Of a DNA stretch of 39,760 nt, positions 1-7,999 are shown in pieces (within the stretch, counting starts at the first letter, position 1; every line of letters begins with the position of its first letter). The translations under genes were made by a program, and so were the position numbers. Below the pieces are notes generated by a model. That model was given only the letters and a program-made list of their open reading frames with translations, had not been told where the DNA came from and did not search any database. The stretch is taken from assembly GCA_021462845.1 (NCBI GenBank), contig JAJTXU010000013.1, positions 1-39,760 on the forward strand. The letters run 5' to 3'. Source of the stretch: Anaerolineales bacterium. GTDB lineage: Bacteria > Chloroflexota > Anaerolineae > Anaerolineales > Villigracilaceae.

Positions 1-2
1 CC

Positions 3-320
3 GACGCGCCGGTCGAATCGCCGAATCCGTTTTGGGGATTGCGCGCCGCCGTCACCCGCCGCCGCGCCGACGGTTCTCCCTCTGTGGAGGGCTGGCGCGG
101 CGAACAGAAATTGTCCACACCTCAGGCGTTCGCGGGCTACACCCTCGGCGCCGCCTACGCCGCCTATATGGAAGACCGCCTCGGCAAACTCGCGCCCGGC
201 TTCCTCGCCGACCTCATCGTCCTTGAACAAGACCCGTTCACTTGCAATCCAACTGAACTGCTCGCGCTCGAATCCTCGGCTACAATGGTCAATGGAGAAT
301 GGGTTTACATGACATTTTGA
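3..320 (+). CDS. Amidohydrolase (YtcJ-like), C-terminal part
   Basis: Only the last ~105 residues lie in the window; the reading frame is open to the left edge. The segment SDAPVE-like (here DAPVESPNPFWGLRAAVTRR) followed by an ALxAYT-like stretch (FAGYTLGAAYA) and the ending LAPGFLADLIVLEQDPF is the typical C-terminus of metal-dependent amidohydrolase family 3 (YtcJ-like) enzymes, where the chain returns to the small composite beta-sandwich and closes with a 'GxLADLxVLdxDP' motif. These enzymes hydrolyse amide or ester-like bonds with one or two divalent metals. The metal-binding residues would be upstream and cannot be checked, so the substrate is unknown. The gene ends 66 bases before the next start. 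Confidence 0.75.
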   Translation, partial: DAPVESPNPFWGLRAAVTRRRADGSPSVEGWRGEQKLSTPQAFAGYTLGAAYAAYMEDRLGKLAPGFLADLIVLEQDPFTCNPTELLALESSATMVNGEWVYMTF

Positions 321-325
321 TAAAT

Positions 326-377
326 CGAAGAATCTCCCGCATGGCAAGAAAGACTCTTCGCTCCGCTCAGAGTGACA
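326..377. repeat. Truncated TGTCA-type palindromic repeat
   Basis: The stretch carries GAAGAATCTC near its left end and ACTCTTCGCTCCGCTCAGAGTGACAC at its right, matching parts of the intergenic repeat at 16545-16622 and inside 29458-29560. The left arm (the part like TGTCATTCTGAGCGAAGC) is missing, so this is a half copy. It abuts, and may overlap, the start of the histidine kinase gene that follows: the alternative GTG codon at 372 lies inside it. Confidence 0.55.
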
Positions 378-386
378 CCAATAACT

Positions 387-1406
387 ATGACAGACCAACC
401 GCAACTCACGCCTGAAATGCTTGTGCCTCGCATGGGGGAATATTTGATTCAAAAGGGACTCATCACCCCTGAAGACCTGCAACGCGCGCTCGATTATCAA
501 CAGGAAGAAGTGGCAAAAGGGAACCGCCCCATTCTGGGCGAGGCGCTCGTGGCATTAAAATTGGTCGAGCGCTCGCAACTCGATCAGGCGGTGACGGAAC
601 AGATCATCCAGTTGCGCTCCGCGTTGCAAGCCGCCAACCGCACGCTCGAGCGCCGCGTGGAGGAACGCACCGCCGAACTGCAAAACGCGCTGGCACGGGT
701 TTCGGAACTCAGTCAGTTGAAGTCTAACTTCGTTTCGAACATTTCACACGAACTGCGCACGCCGCTCACTCACATCAAAGGGTATCTCGAATTGCTGGTT
801 TCCGAATCGCTTGGCGCGATCAGTGAGGAACAGCGTCATGCGTTGCAGGTCAGCCAAAACTCGGCAGGCAAGCTTGAAACGCTGATCGAAGACCTCATCA
901 TGGTTTCGCTTGCCTCGCGCGGCGAGATGAGCATCAGCCTTGGCAATGTGGATATCCACCGTGTGGCGAGCCTGGTGGTGAAATCTGCCGCGGAAAAAGC
1001 CGAAAAACGCGGCGTTTCCCTGAATTCGATGATCGACGACGATGTGCCTCCTGTGCAAGCCGATTCGCAAAAGATCGCCTGGGTGTTGAATCACTTGATC
1101 GATAACGGAATCAAGTTCACCCCGTCGGGTGGACGCGTGATCGTGAGCGTCAAGCGCGAAGGCGAGAACCTGGTTGTCGTCTCCGTCACCGATACGGGCA
1201 TCGGGATTCCGACAGAACGACAAAAGGATATCTTCGAGCCTTTCCATCAACTGGACGGTTCCTCCACGCGGCATCACGGCGGCACCGGGCTGGGGCTTTC
1301 GCTCGTGCGCGAGATCATCGAAGCGCACGGTTCGATGATCGAGGTGCAGTCTCTCGAGGGGCGCGGCTCGTCATTCCGCTTCCCCCTGCTGGCGGTTGTA
1401 AAATAA
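387..1406 (+). CDS. Soluble histidine kinase with MshEN-like N-terminal domain
   Basis: A 339-residue kinase without membrane segments. Residues 14-75 carry two repeats of the MshEN/GSPII_E_N pattern (RMGEYLIQKGLITPEDLQRAL, then ILGEALVALKLVERSQLDQAV), a fold known in MshE-type ATPases to bind cyclic di-GMP. A coiled coil (76-110) leads into a HisKA domain with the H-box ISHELRTPL (phospho-acceptor His121), then an HATPase_c domain with N, G1 (DTGIGIP) and G2 (GGTGLGLSL) boxes. The ATG at 387 was chosen; a GTG at 372 in the same frame adds five residues but lies in a repeat remnant, and neither has a clear ribosome-binding site. It is followed after one base by a second kinase and then a response regulator, so the three probably form one signalling unit. 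Kinase activity is well supported; the cyclic di-GMP input is an inference. Confidence 0.88.
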   Translation: MTDQPQLTPEMLVPRMGEYLIQKGLITPEDLQRALDYQQEEVAKGNRPILGEALVALKLVERSQLDQAVTEQIIQLRSALQAANRTLERRVEERTAELQNALARVSELSQLKSNFVSNISHELRTPLTHIKGYLELLVSESLGAISEEQRHALQVSQNSAGKLETLIEDLIMVSLASRGEMSISLGNVDIHRVASLVVKSAAEKAEKRGVSLNSMIDDDVPPVQADSQKIAWVLNHLIDNGIKFTPSGGRVIVSVKREGENLVVVSVTDTGIGIPTERQKDIFEPFHQLDGSSTRHHGGTGLGLSLVREIIEAHGSMIEVQSLEGRGSSFRFPLLAVVK

Positions 1407-1407
1407 T

Positions 1408-2595
1408 ATGGACCGTCCAACCCTGGACTTTCTGAACGAACTCATCCACATCGCCGCATTGGCGGGCAACTCACGCGGCACCATCGAAAAATTTCTGACT
1501 TCGCTACGGTCGCAATTTGTGTTCGACAATGTGGCGGTCTACCTCTTCGACGAACGCACCGCTTCGCTCGAAATTATGTATGCGCGCGCCATCGGACGCG
1601 CCCGCAACGCCGAAGCAGACGCGGCATGGGGCGAAACTTTTGCCAACCAGGTTTTTGCGCAGAAAAAAATTCTTAAGCAGGATCCGAAACCAGACGCCCC
1701 CACCAACAATCGCTTGGATCAGGCGTACATGCTCGGCATACCCATCGGCGCCGATGGGTTTCGAAAAGGCGCGCTGGTCTTTGTGCGTTTTGGCGGTCCC
1801 CTCTATTTGGATGAACACATTCAAATTGCATCCGCCGCCGCTAATCTGTTGACCATATTGTTCGAGCGCGCCGAATGGCGCGATACGAACAGCGAACTGC
1901 GCGAGTTGAAACGCCAGATGCAATTGCAGGAGGATTTCGTCAGCACGATCTCGCACGAACTTCGCACGCCGCTGGGTTTCATCAAAGGCTATAGCACCAG
2001 CCTGCTCCGACCGGATACAAATTGGGATGCGGAAACTCAAAAGGAGTTTCTCACTATTATCGACGAGGAGGCTGACCGCCTCTCCCAGTTGATCGAAAAT
2101 GTGCTCGAATCGGCGCGGTTGCAAAGCAAAACTCTTCCGCTCCGTTTCCAACCTATGCGGCTCGATGCCGTTCTACGCGACGTGGTCATGCGCATCCGCT
2201 CGCGCTACAAAGACCTGCAAGTGAATATGGATATCGCGCTTGCGCCTCCCATCCAAGGCGACGGCGTGCGTATCGCGCAGGTGTTCGAGAACCTATTCAC
2301 CAACGCCATCAAGTATGCGCCCGGCACACCGATCACGATTTCACTTTCGTTCAATCATGATACCGCTACTGTTACCTTCAAAGATGAGGGGCCCGGCATC
2401 CCGTTCGAGTCGCTTCCGCTCATCTTCGAGCGTTTTTTTCGCGCGCGCAGTGAGAAGACCGTGACCGGCTCCGGGCTTGGACTCTATATTTGCAAGCAGA
2501 TTATTCAAGCACATCGTGGTAAGATTTGGGCAGAATCCGCTCCCGGCGAGGGCACCACGTTCTACATCCAACTACCCATCAACCCGGCGACTTGA
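1408..2595 (+). CDS. Soluble histidine kinase with GAF-like sensor
   Basis: 395 residues, no membrane segment. Residues ~10-155 read as a GAF-like sensor (FVFDNVAVYLFDE near the start, then YMLGIPIGADGFRKGALVF). A short coiled coil precedes the H-box ISHELRTPL (His183), the HisKA dimerisation helices and an HATPase_c domain with NLFTNAIKYAP (N-box), DEGPGIP (G1) and GSGLGLYI (G2). It starts one base after the preceding kinase and ends 13 bases before the response regulator, so all three are almost surely co-transcribed. Two kinases feeding one regulator suggests either integration of two cytoplasmic signals or heteromeric regulation. The ligand cannot be told from sequence. Confidence 0.9.
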   Translation: MDRPTLDFLNELIHIAALAGNSRGTIEKFLTSLRSQFVFDNVAVYLFDERTASLEIMYARAIGRARNAEADAAWGETFANQVFAQKKILKQDPKPDAPTNNRLDQAYMLGIPIGADGFRKGALVFVRFGGPLYLDEHIQIASAAANLLTILFERAEWRDTNSELRELKRQMQLQEDFVSTISHELRTPLGFIKGYSTSLLRPDTNWDAETQKEFLTIIDEEADRLSQLIENVLESARLQSKTLPLRFQPMRLDAVLRDVVMRIRSRYKDLQVNMDIALAPPIQGDGVRIAQVFENLFTNAIKYAPGTPITISLSFNHDTATVTFKDEGPGIPFESLPLIFERFFRARSEKTVTGSGLGLYICKQIIQAHRGKIWAESAPGEGTTFYIQLPINPAT

Positions 2596-2608
2596 CAGGA
2601 GGTCTGTA

Positions 2609-3304
2609 ATGGCAAAACGAATTTTGATCGTAGACGATGAGCCTCGATATTTACGCCTGCTGGAGGCAAACTTGCGGACGGAAGGCTATGAAGTTGTCAC
2701 CGCACAAGATGGACTGCAAGCAGTAAGCGTTTTTTCAGACCAGCCGGTGGACCTTGTGTTGATGGATGTGATGATGCCCAAACTCGATGGCTTCGGCGCC
2801 ACACAACGAATCCGCGAATTTTCCACCGTCCCTATTATCATTCTCACCGCCAAGGGCGATGAACAGGATCGCGTGCGCGGGCTTGACCTCGGCGCCGACG
2901 ATTACCTTGTTAAACCGTTTTCTGCCACAGAGTTGCTGGCTCGCGTGCGCGCCGTGTTACGAAGGGCTCAACCGCCCAGCGAGGCCGGGCAATCCCGCTT
3001 CTTTACACACGACAACCTGAAGATCGATTTTGCCCGCGCCGAAGTGTGGCGGGGCGAATCGCCTGTTTCACTTTCTGCCACGGAATACCGGCTTCTCCTT
3101 CAATTTGCCCATCATGTAGGCAAGATCATGACCTCGGAAGAATTGCTTACCAGCGTGTGGGGACCCGAATACCGTTCTGATAAAGAAATCCTCTGGGTAA
3201 GTATCGCCCGCTTGCGGCAAAAACTCGAGGATGACGCGCACAGCCCCAAACATATCGTGACGCGTTCCGGGCTGGGCTACCTGATGCCGCCCATCGAGGA
3301 ATGA
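2609..3304 (+). CDS. OmpR/PhoB-family response regulator
   Basis: 231 residues. The receiver domain (1-120) has the acidic pair DD9-10, the phospho-acceptor Asp53 in LMDVMMPKLDG, a Thr in ILTAKG and Lys in VKPFS, all expected positions. The C-terminal winged-helix domain (~130-228) has the typical ATEYRLLLQF, SEELLTSVWG and VSIARLRQKLE signatures of OmpR-type DNA-binding regulators. The start is decided by a perfect AGGAGGT ribosome-binding site 6 bases before ATG 2609; the frame is open further upstream but overlaps the kinase gene. It is the likely phosphorylation target of the two kinases immediately upstream. Target genes are unknown. Confidence 0.95.
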   Translation: MAKRILIVDDEPRYLRLLEANLRTEGYEVVTAQDGLQAVSVFSDQPVDLVLMDVMMPKLDGFGATQRIREFSTVPIIILTAKGDEQDRVRGLDLGADDYLVKPFSATELLARVRAVLRRAQPPSEAGQSRFFTHDNLKIDFARAEVWRGESPVSLSATEYRLLLQFAHHVGKIMTSEELLTSVWGPEYRSDKEILWVSIARLRQKLEDDAHSPKHIVTRSGLGYLMPPIEE

Positions 3305-3318
3305 TCCATTTACTAACC

Positions 3319-3441
3319 GATGTTACGCAATTGAAGCCAGTCTGTTCTCCGTAACGCGACATTCATGTCGCTTTTGCTCAAGAACAACCTGAATTGCGAG
3401 ATAAATCTTGCAGTACGGCCTTTACTACGCAAGGCGAGTTA
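3319..3441. repeat. MITE-like intergenic repeat, copy 1
   Basis: This stretch matches 22836-22964 along its length: GATGTTACGCA, then GAAGCCAGTCT, CTCCGTAACGCGACATTCATGTCGC, and a shared right end ACTNCGNAAGGYGAGTTA. The better preserved second copy has terminal inverted repeats TTACGCAGT/ACTGCGTAA; here the right end is mutated (ACTACGCAA). An internal palindrome GCGACATTCATGTCGC is conserved. No coding capacity is seen. It lies just after the response regulator stop. Confidence 0.75.
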
Positions 3442-3537
3442 CTAACAAGATAGTTAACTCCCGGCAAAGAAGGTGCAAGGCTTATTCCCGCATAGTTCGG
3501 CTACACTTTGAGGTGCAGGTTTTGCGCCCGCCATTCA

Positions 3538-3570
3538 GCGATAACCAGCAGGTTGTCGCTTTTTGTTTTT
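3538..3570 (+). terminator. Intrinsic terminator or attenuator before the 96-residue gene
   Basis: GCGATAACC (3538-3546), a 4-base loop and GGTTGTCGC (3551-3559) form a 9-bp stem with one G-T wobble, followed by TTTTTGTTTTT. It lies 28 bases before the ATG at 3598 and ~230 bases after the response regulator. It could end the kinase operon, or attenuate transcription starting near the TACACT-like -10 at about 3501-3507. Confidence 0.6.
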
Positions 3571-3597
3571 GAAAGAGAAACTAACCAGCGAGGGAAC

Positions 3598-3888
3598 ATG
3601 CTTACACAATACGATGAAAAGGGAAAGATCTTTACCGAGGTCGTTTCGAAAATTCCTGTTCGCGCGACCATCCAAACCATCAAGCATCAGATCCGAGGCA
3701 TGGTTCATGTCCGGCGCGAGGAACGCATCAAGGATGAACTCAACCGCGGCGAGGGCTTCATCGCGCTCACCGATGCGACTGTGTTCAACGAAGATGGGAC
3801 CGTGATGCGCAATGCGCCTTTCCTGGCGGTGAAGCGCGAACATATCATTTGGGTGCTTCCCGAGCCTGTCGAAGAAGGAGGGGAATGA
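3598..3888 (+). CDS. Conserved hypothetical protein (DUF6812-like) coupled to the CpaF ATPase
   Basis: A 96-residue soluble protein without a signal peptide or recognised catalytic motif. Its sequence looks like a beta-rich module: VRATIQTIKHQIRGMVHVR, then LNRGEGFIALTDATVF and FLAVKREHIIWVLP. I recall similar small proteins grouped as DUF6812, but this could not be checked. The ATG at 3598 is preceded by GCGAGGGA, a reasonable ribosome-binding site; the frame extends upstream to 3508 but through the terminator-like hairpin. Its stop overlaps the start of the next gene (ATGA), so the two are translationally coupled and the protein probably works with the secretion ATPase. No function is assigned. 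Confidence 0.8.
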   Translation: MLTQYDEKGKIFTEVVSKIPVRATIQTIKHQIRGMVHVRREERIKDELNRGEGFIALTDATVFNEDGTVMRNAPFLAVKREHIIWVLPEPVEEGGE

Positions 3889-5204
3889 TGGCAACGCCAA
3901 TTGCGACGAATTTTACGCAACTCACATCCTCAGACCTGCTCAAGTTCAAACGCTACCTGGTCGACGCGGTCAGCCGCTCGTTGGAAGGGGAAACCATGAC
4001 GATCGGCAACCGCGCGGAATTCATCTCATCGCGGTTGAGCGAGGCATATGTTCAAACCAAAGTCAACCTGCCGAAAGACCTGCGCACGCAGATCTTCAAC
4101 GATATCATCGACGAACTGAGCGGATTGGGACCGATTCAGCCCTTGCTTGACGATCCGGATATTAGCGAGGTCATGGTCAATGGGCCCAAAAAAGTGTTCG
4201 TGGAAAAAAACGGTAAACTAGCGAAAAGCCCGGTGGCGTTCGACGACGACAATCATGTTCTACGGATCATCGACCGCATCGTCCTGCCCTTGGGCCGCCG
4301 CATAGATGCGGACAGCCCCACTGTAGATGCCCGCCTGCCAGACGGTTCGCGCGTCAACGCCGTCATTCCGCCGGTTGCCATCGATGGACCTTCCATCACC
4401 ATTCGCAAGTTCAAAAAAGATAAACTCACCATTCAACAATTGATCAACCTTGAGTCGCTCACGCCGCATATGGCAGAATTCATTCGCGCCTGTGTTGTCG
4501 CGCGGCTCAACGTGGTCATCTCCGGCGGCACAGGCTCCGGCAAGACAACGCTCCTCAATGTGCTTTCCGGCTACATCCCAGAAGGGGAACGCATCGTCAC
4601 CATCGAAGACGCGGCCGAACTGCAACTCCAGCAAGACCACGTCATGCGTATGGAAACGAAGACAGCCAACACCGACGGCACAGGCGCGGTCACCATCCGC
4701 GACCTTGTGCGTAATTCGCTCCGTATGAGACCCGACCGCATCGTAGTTGGCGAAGTGCGCGCGGGAGAGGCGCTGGATATGCTGCAAGCCATGAACACCG
4801 GTCATGACGGCTCGCTGACCACCGTTCACGCCAACTCGCCGCGCGACGCGATCTCACGCATCGAAACGCTCGTGTTGATGGCTGGCATGGACCTGCCGCT
4901 GAAAGTGGTGCGCCAGCAGATATCTTCGGCCGTGGACCTGATCATTCAACAAACGCGGTTGAAAGACGGCGCGCGCAAAGTGACGGCGATCACCGAGGTG
5001 GTCGGCATGGAAGGCGATACCGTTGTGCTAACCGATATTTTCAAGTTTGAACAAACCGGCACAGGACCCGAAAATAAAATTCTCGGCGATCTCAAACCCA
5101 CCGGCATTCGCCCGATCTTTTCTCCGCGCCTCGAGGTGGCTGGCTTCAAACTCGGCGCCGAAATTTTCATGCCCGGTACTCCCGGGCGAACCCAACGGCG
5201 GTAA
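3885..5204 (+). CDS. cpaF: CpaF/TadA-family type II/IV secretion ATPase
   Basis: 439 residues. The N-terminal region (~60-200) has the typical [20 protein letters not shown] and [13 protein letters not shown] signatures of CpaF-type ATPases. Walker A is GGTGSGKT at 214-221, followed by the Asp box ([12 protein letters not shown]), Walker B-like [19 protein letters not shown] and the His box ([18 protein letters not shown]). Such hexameric ATPases power tight-adherence pili or related secretion machines at the inner face of the membrane. A strong GAAGGAGGGG ribosome-binding site precedes tandem ATGs at 3885 and 3888; the first overlaps the previous stop. No other tad/cpa gene (tadB, tadC, prepilin, secretin) is present nearby; the next genes are regulatory, so the rest of the machine must be elsewhere or its role is different. 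Confidence 0.92.
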   Translation: MMATPIATNFTQLTSSDLLKFKRYLVDAVSRSLEGETMTIGNRAEFISSRLSEAYVQTKVNLPKDLRTQIFNDIIDELSGLGPIQPLLDDPDISEVMVNGPKKVFVEKNGKLAKSPVAFDDDNHVLRIIDRIVLPLGRRIDADSPTVDARLPDGSRVNAVIPPVAIDGPSITIRKFKKDKLTIQQLINLESLTPHMAEFIRACVVARLNVVISGGTGSGKTTLLNVLSGYIPEGERIVTIEDAAELQLQQDHVMRMETKTANTDGTGAVTIRDLVRNSLRMRPDRIVVGEVRAGEALDMLQAMNTGHDGSLTTVHANSPRDAISRIETLVLMAGMDLPLKVVRQQISSAVDLIIQQTRLKDGARKVTAITEVVGMEGDTVVLTDIFKFEQTGTGPENKILGDLKPTGIRPIFSPRLEVAGFKLGAEIFMPGTPGRTQRR

Positions 5205-5222
5205 ATCGGCGCATACCTCTGC

Positions 5223-5228
5223 TATAAT
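5223..5228 (+). promoter_or_regulatory. -10 element of the double-HTH gene
   Basis: A consensus TATAAT lies 23 bases before ATG 5252, leaving room for a short leader with the GAGGAG ribosome-binding site at about 5244-5249. No good -35 is seen. It may start the run of genes that extends to 9449. Confidence 0.5.
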
Positions 5229-5251
5229 CGTGGCAGTACAGTTGAGGAGCC

Positions 5252-5929
5252 ATGGATAGCAAAACCCAGATCACGATTCGTACGAAAAAAATCGGCGTGC
5301 TAATACGCGATGCGCGGCTTGCCGCGCGTCGCTCCATACCGGAATGCGCGCAAGCCATCGGCGTAAAAGCCGGCGTGCTCCGCGCTTATGAGGACGGGCG
5401 AAAGTCGCCTTCTTTGCCGGAACTGGAAGCGCTCGTTTTCTTTTTGGATTTACCCATCCATCACTTTTGGGGAAAGGAGATTCGCTCGGAGGTTGCGGCT
5501 CCGCACGAAAAGATCGATCTTTCCAAACTTCTGGCTGTTCGCCAGCGTAAAATTGGCGCCCTCCTGCGGCAGGAACGCAATAACACTTCCATCTCCATTC
5601 GAAATCTGGCGCAGGAAACGGGAATCTCCAGCGCGCGCATCAAAGCCTACGAGTTGGGCGAGCGTCCCATCCCGTTGCCGGAACTCGAAGTATTGCTCCA
5701 AGCCCTGCATGGGCGGGTCGAATCGTTCTTCGATCGCAGTGGACCCATCGGACAATGGATGATGAACGAGGAGGCGATCCAGAACTTCCTCGAACTCCCG
5801 GACGAACTGCGCCAGTTCGTCTCTATGCCGGTCAACCGCCCGTATATCGAACTGGCGATGAAACTCAGCAACATGTCGCGCGACAAATTGCGCTCGGTTG
5901 CCGAGGATATTCTCGATATCACCCTCTAG
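5252..5929 (+). CDS. Transcriptional regulator with two XRE-type HTH domains
   Basis: 225 residues. Two Cro/C1-type helix-turn-helix modules lie in tandem: residues ~12-65 (IGVLIRDARLAARRSIPECAQAIGV, LRAYEDGRKSPSLPELEAL) and ~99-150 (IGALLRQERNNTSISIRNLA, IKAYELGERPIPLPELEVL). The remaining ~65 residues are a helical tail of unknown role (LSNMSRDKLRSVAEDILDI at the end). The start has a clear GAGGAG ribosome-binding site. The protein heads a same-strand series of TPR, acetyltransferase and V4R genes and could regulate that series or itself. Duplicate HTH domains in one chain would suit recognition of a direct or inverted repeat by a monomer. Confidence 0.88.
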   Translation: MDSKTQITIRTKKIGVLIRDARLAARRSIPECAQAIGVKAGVLRAYEDGRKSPSLPELEALVFFLDLPIHHFWGKEIRSEVAAPHEKIDLSKLLAVRQRKIGALLRQERNNTSISIRNLAQETGISSARIKAYELGERPIPLPELEVLLQALHGRVESFFDRSGPIGQWMMNEEAIQNFLELPDELRQFVSMPVNRPYIELAMKLSNMSRDKLRSVAEDILDITL

Positions 5930-5934
5930 ACACC

Positions 5935-6465
5935 GTGAACGACATCACTGCTTCCGCGTTAAACGAACAGGGAACGAAGGAATACGAGAAGGGGGCTTAT
6001 CTCGCCGCGGCAAAATTGTTTGCCCAAGCCGCACAGGCATACGAAAGCGCGAACGATCCATACAACGCGGCGGAGGCGAGAAATAATCAAAGCGTGGCGC
6101 TCTTACAGGGAGGCAATGCAAACGACGCGCTGAAAGCGACTGAAGGTACAGAAGAAATTTTCGCCGGAGCCGGCGACCTAAAACGCCAGGGAATCGCCAT
6201 TGCGAACCGCGCCGCCGCACTTGAGGGACTTAAAAAATGGCAGGAAGCCCTAGCTGAGTATGATCGCGCGGCGGCCATATTCGAACAAGCAGGCGAAGGC
6301 GATATGCACTCGACGATACGAAAAGCATCGGCGAACATCCACTTGAAATTCGGGCATGTGAACAGCACGCAAATGGATGTCTACGACTCACTGCGGCTGG
6401 TCGAGAATCCCACCTTTGCTCAACGGATCATGCGCTTCCTCAAAAGAAGCGGGTTTATCAAGTAA
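5935..6465 (+). CDS. TPR-repeat protein
   Basis: 176 residues from the GTG at 5935, five bases after the preceding stop; no ATG is available before the C-terminal third. The chain is almost wholly helical with tetratricopeptide features: AKLFAQAAQAYESANDPYNAAEARNNQSVALL, then GDLKRQGIAIANRAAALEGLKKWQEALAEYDRAAAIFEQAGE, with the usual small residues at TPR positions. It resembles the SNAP-like TPR group and should be a protein-interaction scaffold. The weak start context suggests translation coupled to the upstream regulator. No signal peptide is seen. Confidence 0.8.
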   Translation: MNDITASALNEQGTKEYEKGAYLAAAKLFAQAAQAYESANDPYNAAEARNNQSVALLQGGNANDALKATEGTEEIFAGAGDLKRQGIAIANRAAALEGLKKWQEALAEYDRAAAIFEQAGEGDMHSTIRKASANIHLKFGHVNSTQMDVYDSLRLVENPTFAQRIMRFLKRSGFIK

Positions 6466-6521
6466 GGGAAATACGCGTAACGGCAGGACATTGGAATGTT
6501 TTCTCATCGCAAAGGATTGCC

Positions 6522-7400
6522 GTGATCAACACCTTTGTCCGCCATGCGGATTCACACGACCATCAAAAATTATCCAATTTGATCTTTTACGAGACGCGCC
6601 TGCACCGCCACCTGGACTGGCGCTCGCCTCTCGATTGGTTGGGAAGCCCGTTTTACTGGGCGATCGACGATCGAGGCAGAATCGACGCGGCGCTGGCGTG
6701 CCCGCCGGAGGCGCCGGGCGCGCACTGGATCCGTTTTTTTGTTCACAGCGGCAACTGGACCGCCGACAACGCGTGGTCATTGTTGTGGCATGAAGCGCGC
6801 GAGACGGTGGCGCGAAGCGGCGGGGTCACGGTCGCGGCCATTGTCATGCAACCGTGGTTTGAACGCGCGCTAGCCCAAAGCGGATTCGAAACGCGTCAGG
6901 ATATTGTGATGCTTGAGTGGAAGTATCAACCGTGGGCGCGGAAAGAAGCGGTGGGCATCCAGATCCGCAAGATGACGGAGGCAGACCTGCCCTCCATTGA
7001 AAAAATAGACCTGTCTGCATTCGGGGTGTTATGGCATAACCCGATCGATACATTGCGCGCCGCTTTTTCAAAGGCGCTGTTCGCCTCCGTTGCCGAGGAT
7101 GACCGGGGCATCGTTGGCTACCAGATCACCACGGGCGAAAGGCAACGCGCTCACCTCGCGCGTCTGGCAGTAACACCCAACGCGCAGGGACACGGAGTAG
7201 GCGGGGCTCTGGTCGGCGATCTGTTGACGAGAGTCGTCAATTATGGGATCGTCAAACTCAGCGTGAACACGCAAAGCGATAACGACTCGTCGCTGGCATT
7301 ATATGAGAAAATGGGTTTCACCCGCACGGGCGAGTATTATCCGGTGTATGTGTTCGATGTGAACTCTACGGAGGCATCATGGCAGAACGAACCGATTTGA
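6522..7400 (+). CDS. GNAT-family N-acetyltransferase
   Basis: 292 residues from GTG 6522, with AAAGGA five bases upstream. The C-terminal ~145 residues are a complete GNAT domain: IRKMTEADLPSIEKID (beta1-alpha1), then LARLAVTPNAQGHGVGGALV, which is the acetyl-CoA pyrophosphate-binding motif A (Q/RxxGxG/A), and a C-terminal LALYEKMGFTRTGEYYPVYVF motif B. The N-terminal half is a divergent, probably second GNAT-like fold without the binding loop. The substrate is unknown. The gene overlaps the following V4R gene by 22 bases, so it is part of the same operon. Confidence 0.85.
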   Translation: MINTFVRHADSHDHQKLSNLIFYETRLHRHLDWRSPLDWLGSPFYWAIDDRGRIDAALACPPEAPGAHWIRFFVHSGNWTADNAWSLLWHEARETVARSGGVTVAAIVMQPWFERALAQSGFETRQDIVMLEWKYQPWARKEAVGIQIRKMTEADLPSIEKIDLSAFGVLWHNPIDTLRAAFSKALFASVAEDDRGIVGYQITTGERQRAHLARLAVTPNAQGHGVGGALVGDLLTRVVNYGIVKLSVNTQSDNDSSLALYEKMGFTRTGEYYPVYVFDVNSTEASWQNEPI

Positions 7401-7999
7401 TGATCGTCAACGCGCTGGTCAGGCAGGCGCTCACCTCTGCCCAGGAAGTGATGGGCGAGAACGGGTTGAATGCGGTACTGCGCGCCAGCGGGCTGGAACG
7501 ATTCGTCGGCAACTTTCCGCCGGATAATTTGGAGCCGGCCATTCAAGCTTCGCAGTATGCAAGGCTCAACGAAGCCATCGAACAATTCTATGGGCGCGGC
7601 GGACGTGGTATGCTGCGGCGCATCGGCAAGGCATCGTTTCAATATGCGGTGCGCGAACAAGCCGCGTTGTTGGGTCTCGCCGGTGTGGCGTTGAAATTAC
7701 TCCCGGAAAAGCAACGGATCAAATTTATTTTGAATAGTATGGCAGGCGCGCTCAGGAAAAGCAACCCGCAAGTGGATGCTTCGGTGGAGGATAGCGGCGG
7801 GCGACTTGCATATTTGGAATCGACGTGCGCGATCTGCCAGGGGCGCCACAGCGATGCGCCGGTTTGTCATCTCTATGCCGGCTCCATTGGCGAAGCCGTG
7901 CAATGGGCAACCGGCAAAGAGTTCGAGATCGTCGAAACGCATTGTTGCGCAAAAGGCGACCCGTATTGCCGGTTCGAAGTGGGAGCGGCGCGTGAGTGA
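7379..7999 (+). CDS. V4R-domain protein, cysteine-rich paralogue
   Basis: 206 residues. The C-terminal half matches the V4R (4-vinyl reductase) domain, a small-molecule-binding module related to the bacteriochlorophyll 4-vinyl reductase family: TCAICQG (Cys150, Cys153), Cys163, GEAVQWATGKEFEIVETHCCAKGDPYCRFEV (Cys189, 190 and 197). The clustered cysteines could bind a metal or heme. The N-terminal ~100 residues are helical with a GRGGRGMLRRIG segment that is also present in the next gene (GRGARGVLLRVG), so the two are tandem duplicates. It starts 22 bases inside the acetyltransferase gene and its stop overlaps the next GTG. It is more likely a sensor or carrier than an enzyme, since no photosynthesis genes are near. 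Confidence 0.82.
   Translation: MAERTDLMIVNALVRQALTSAQEVMGENGLNAVLRASGLERFVGNFPPDNLEPAIQASQYARLNEAIEQFYGRGGRGMLRRIGKASFQYAVREQAALLGLAGVALKLLPEKQRIKFILNSMAGALRKSNPQVDASVEDSGGRLAYLESTCAICQGRHSDAPVCHLYAGSIGEAVQWATGKEFEIVETHCCAKGDPYCRFEVGAARE

Noticed and set aside
744..1328. Long open frame (194 codons) on the minus strand
   Set aside because: It is fully antisense to the first histidine kinase, whose H-, N-, G1- and G2-boxes are certain; the antisense product has biased composition and no family features.
5170..5187. GCCCGG/CCGGGC hairpin near the end of cpaF as a terminator
   Set aside because: It lies inside the coding sequence and is not followed by a T tract.
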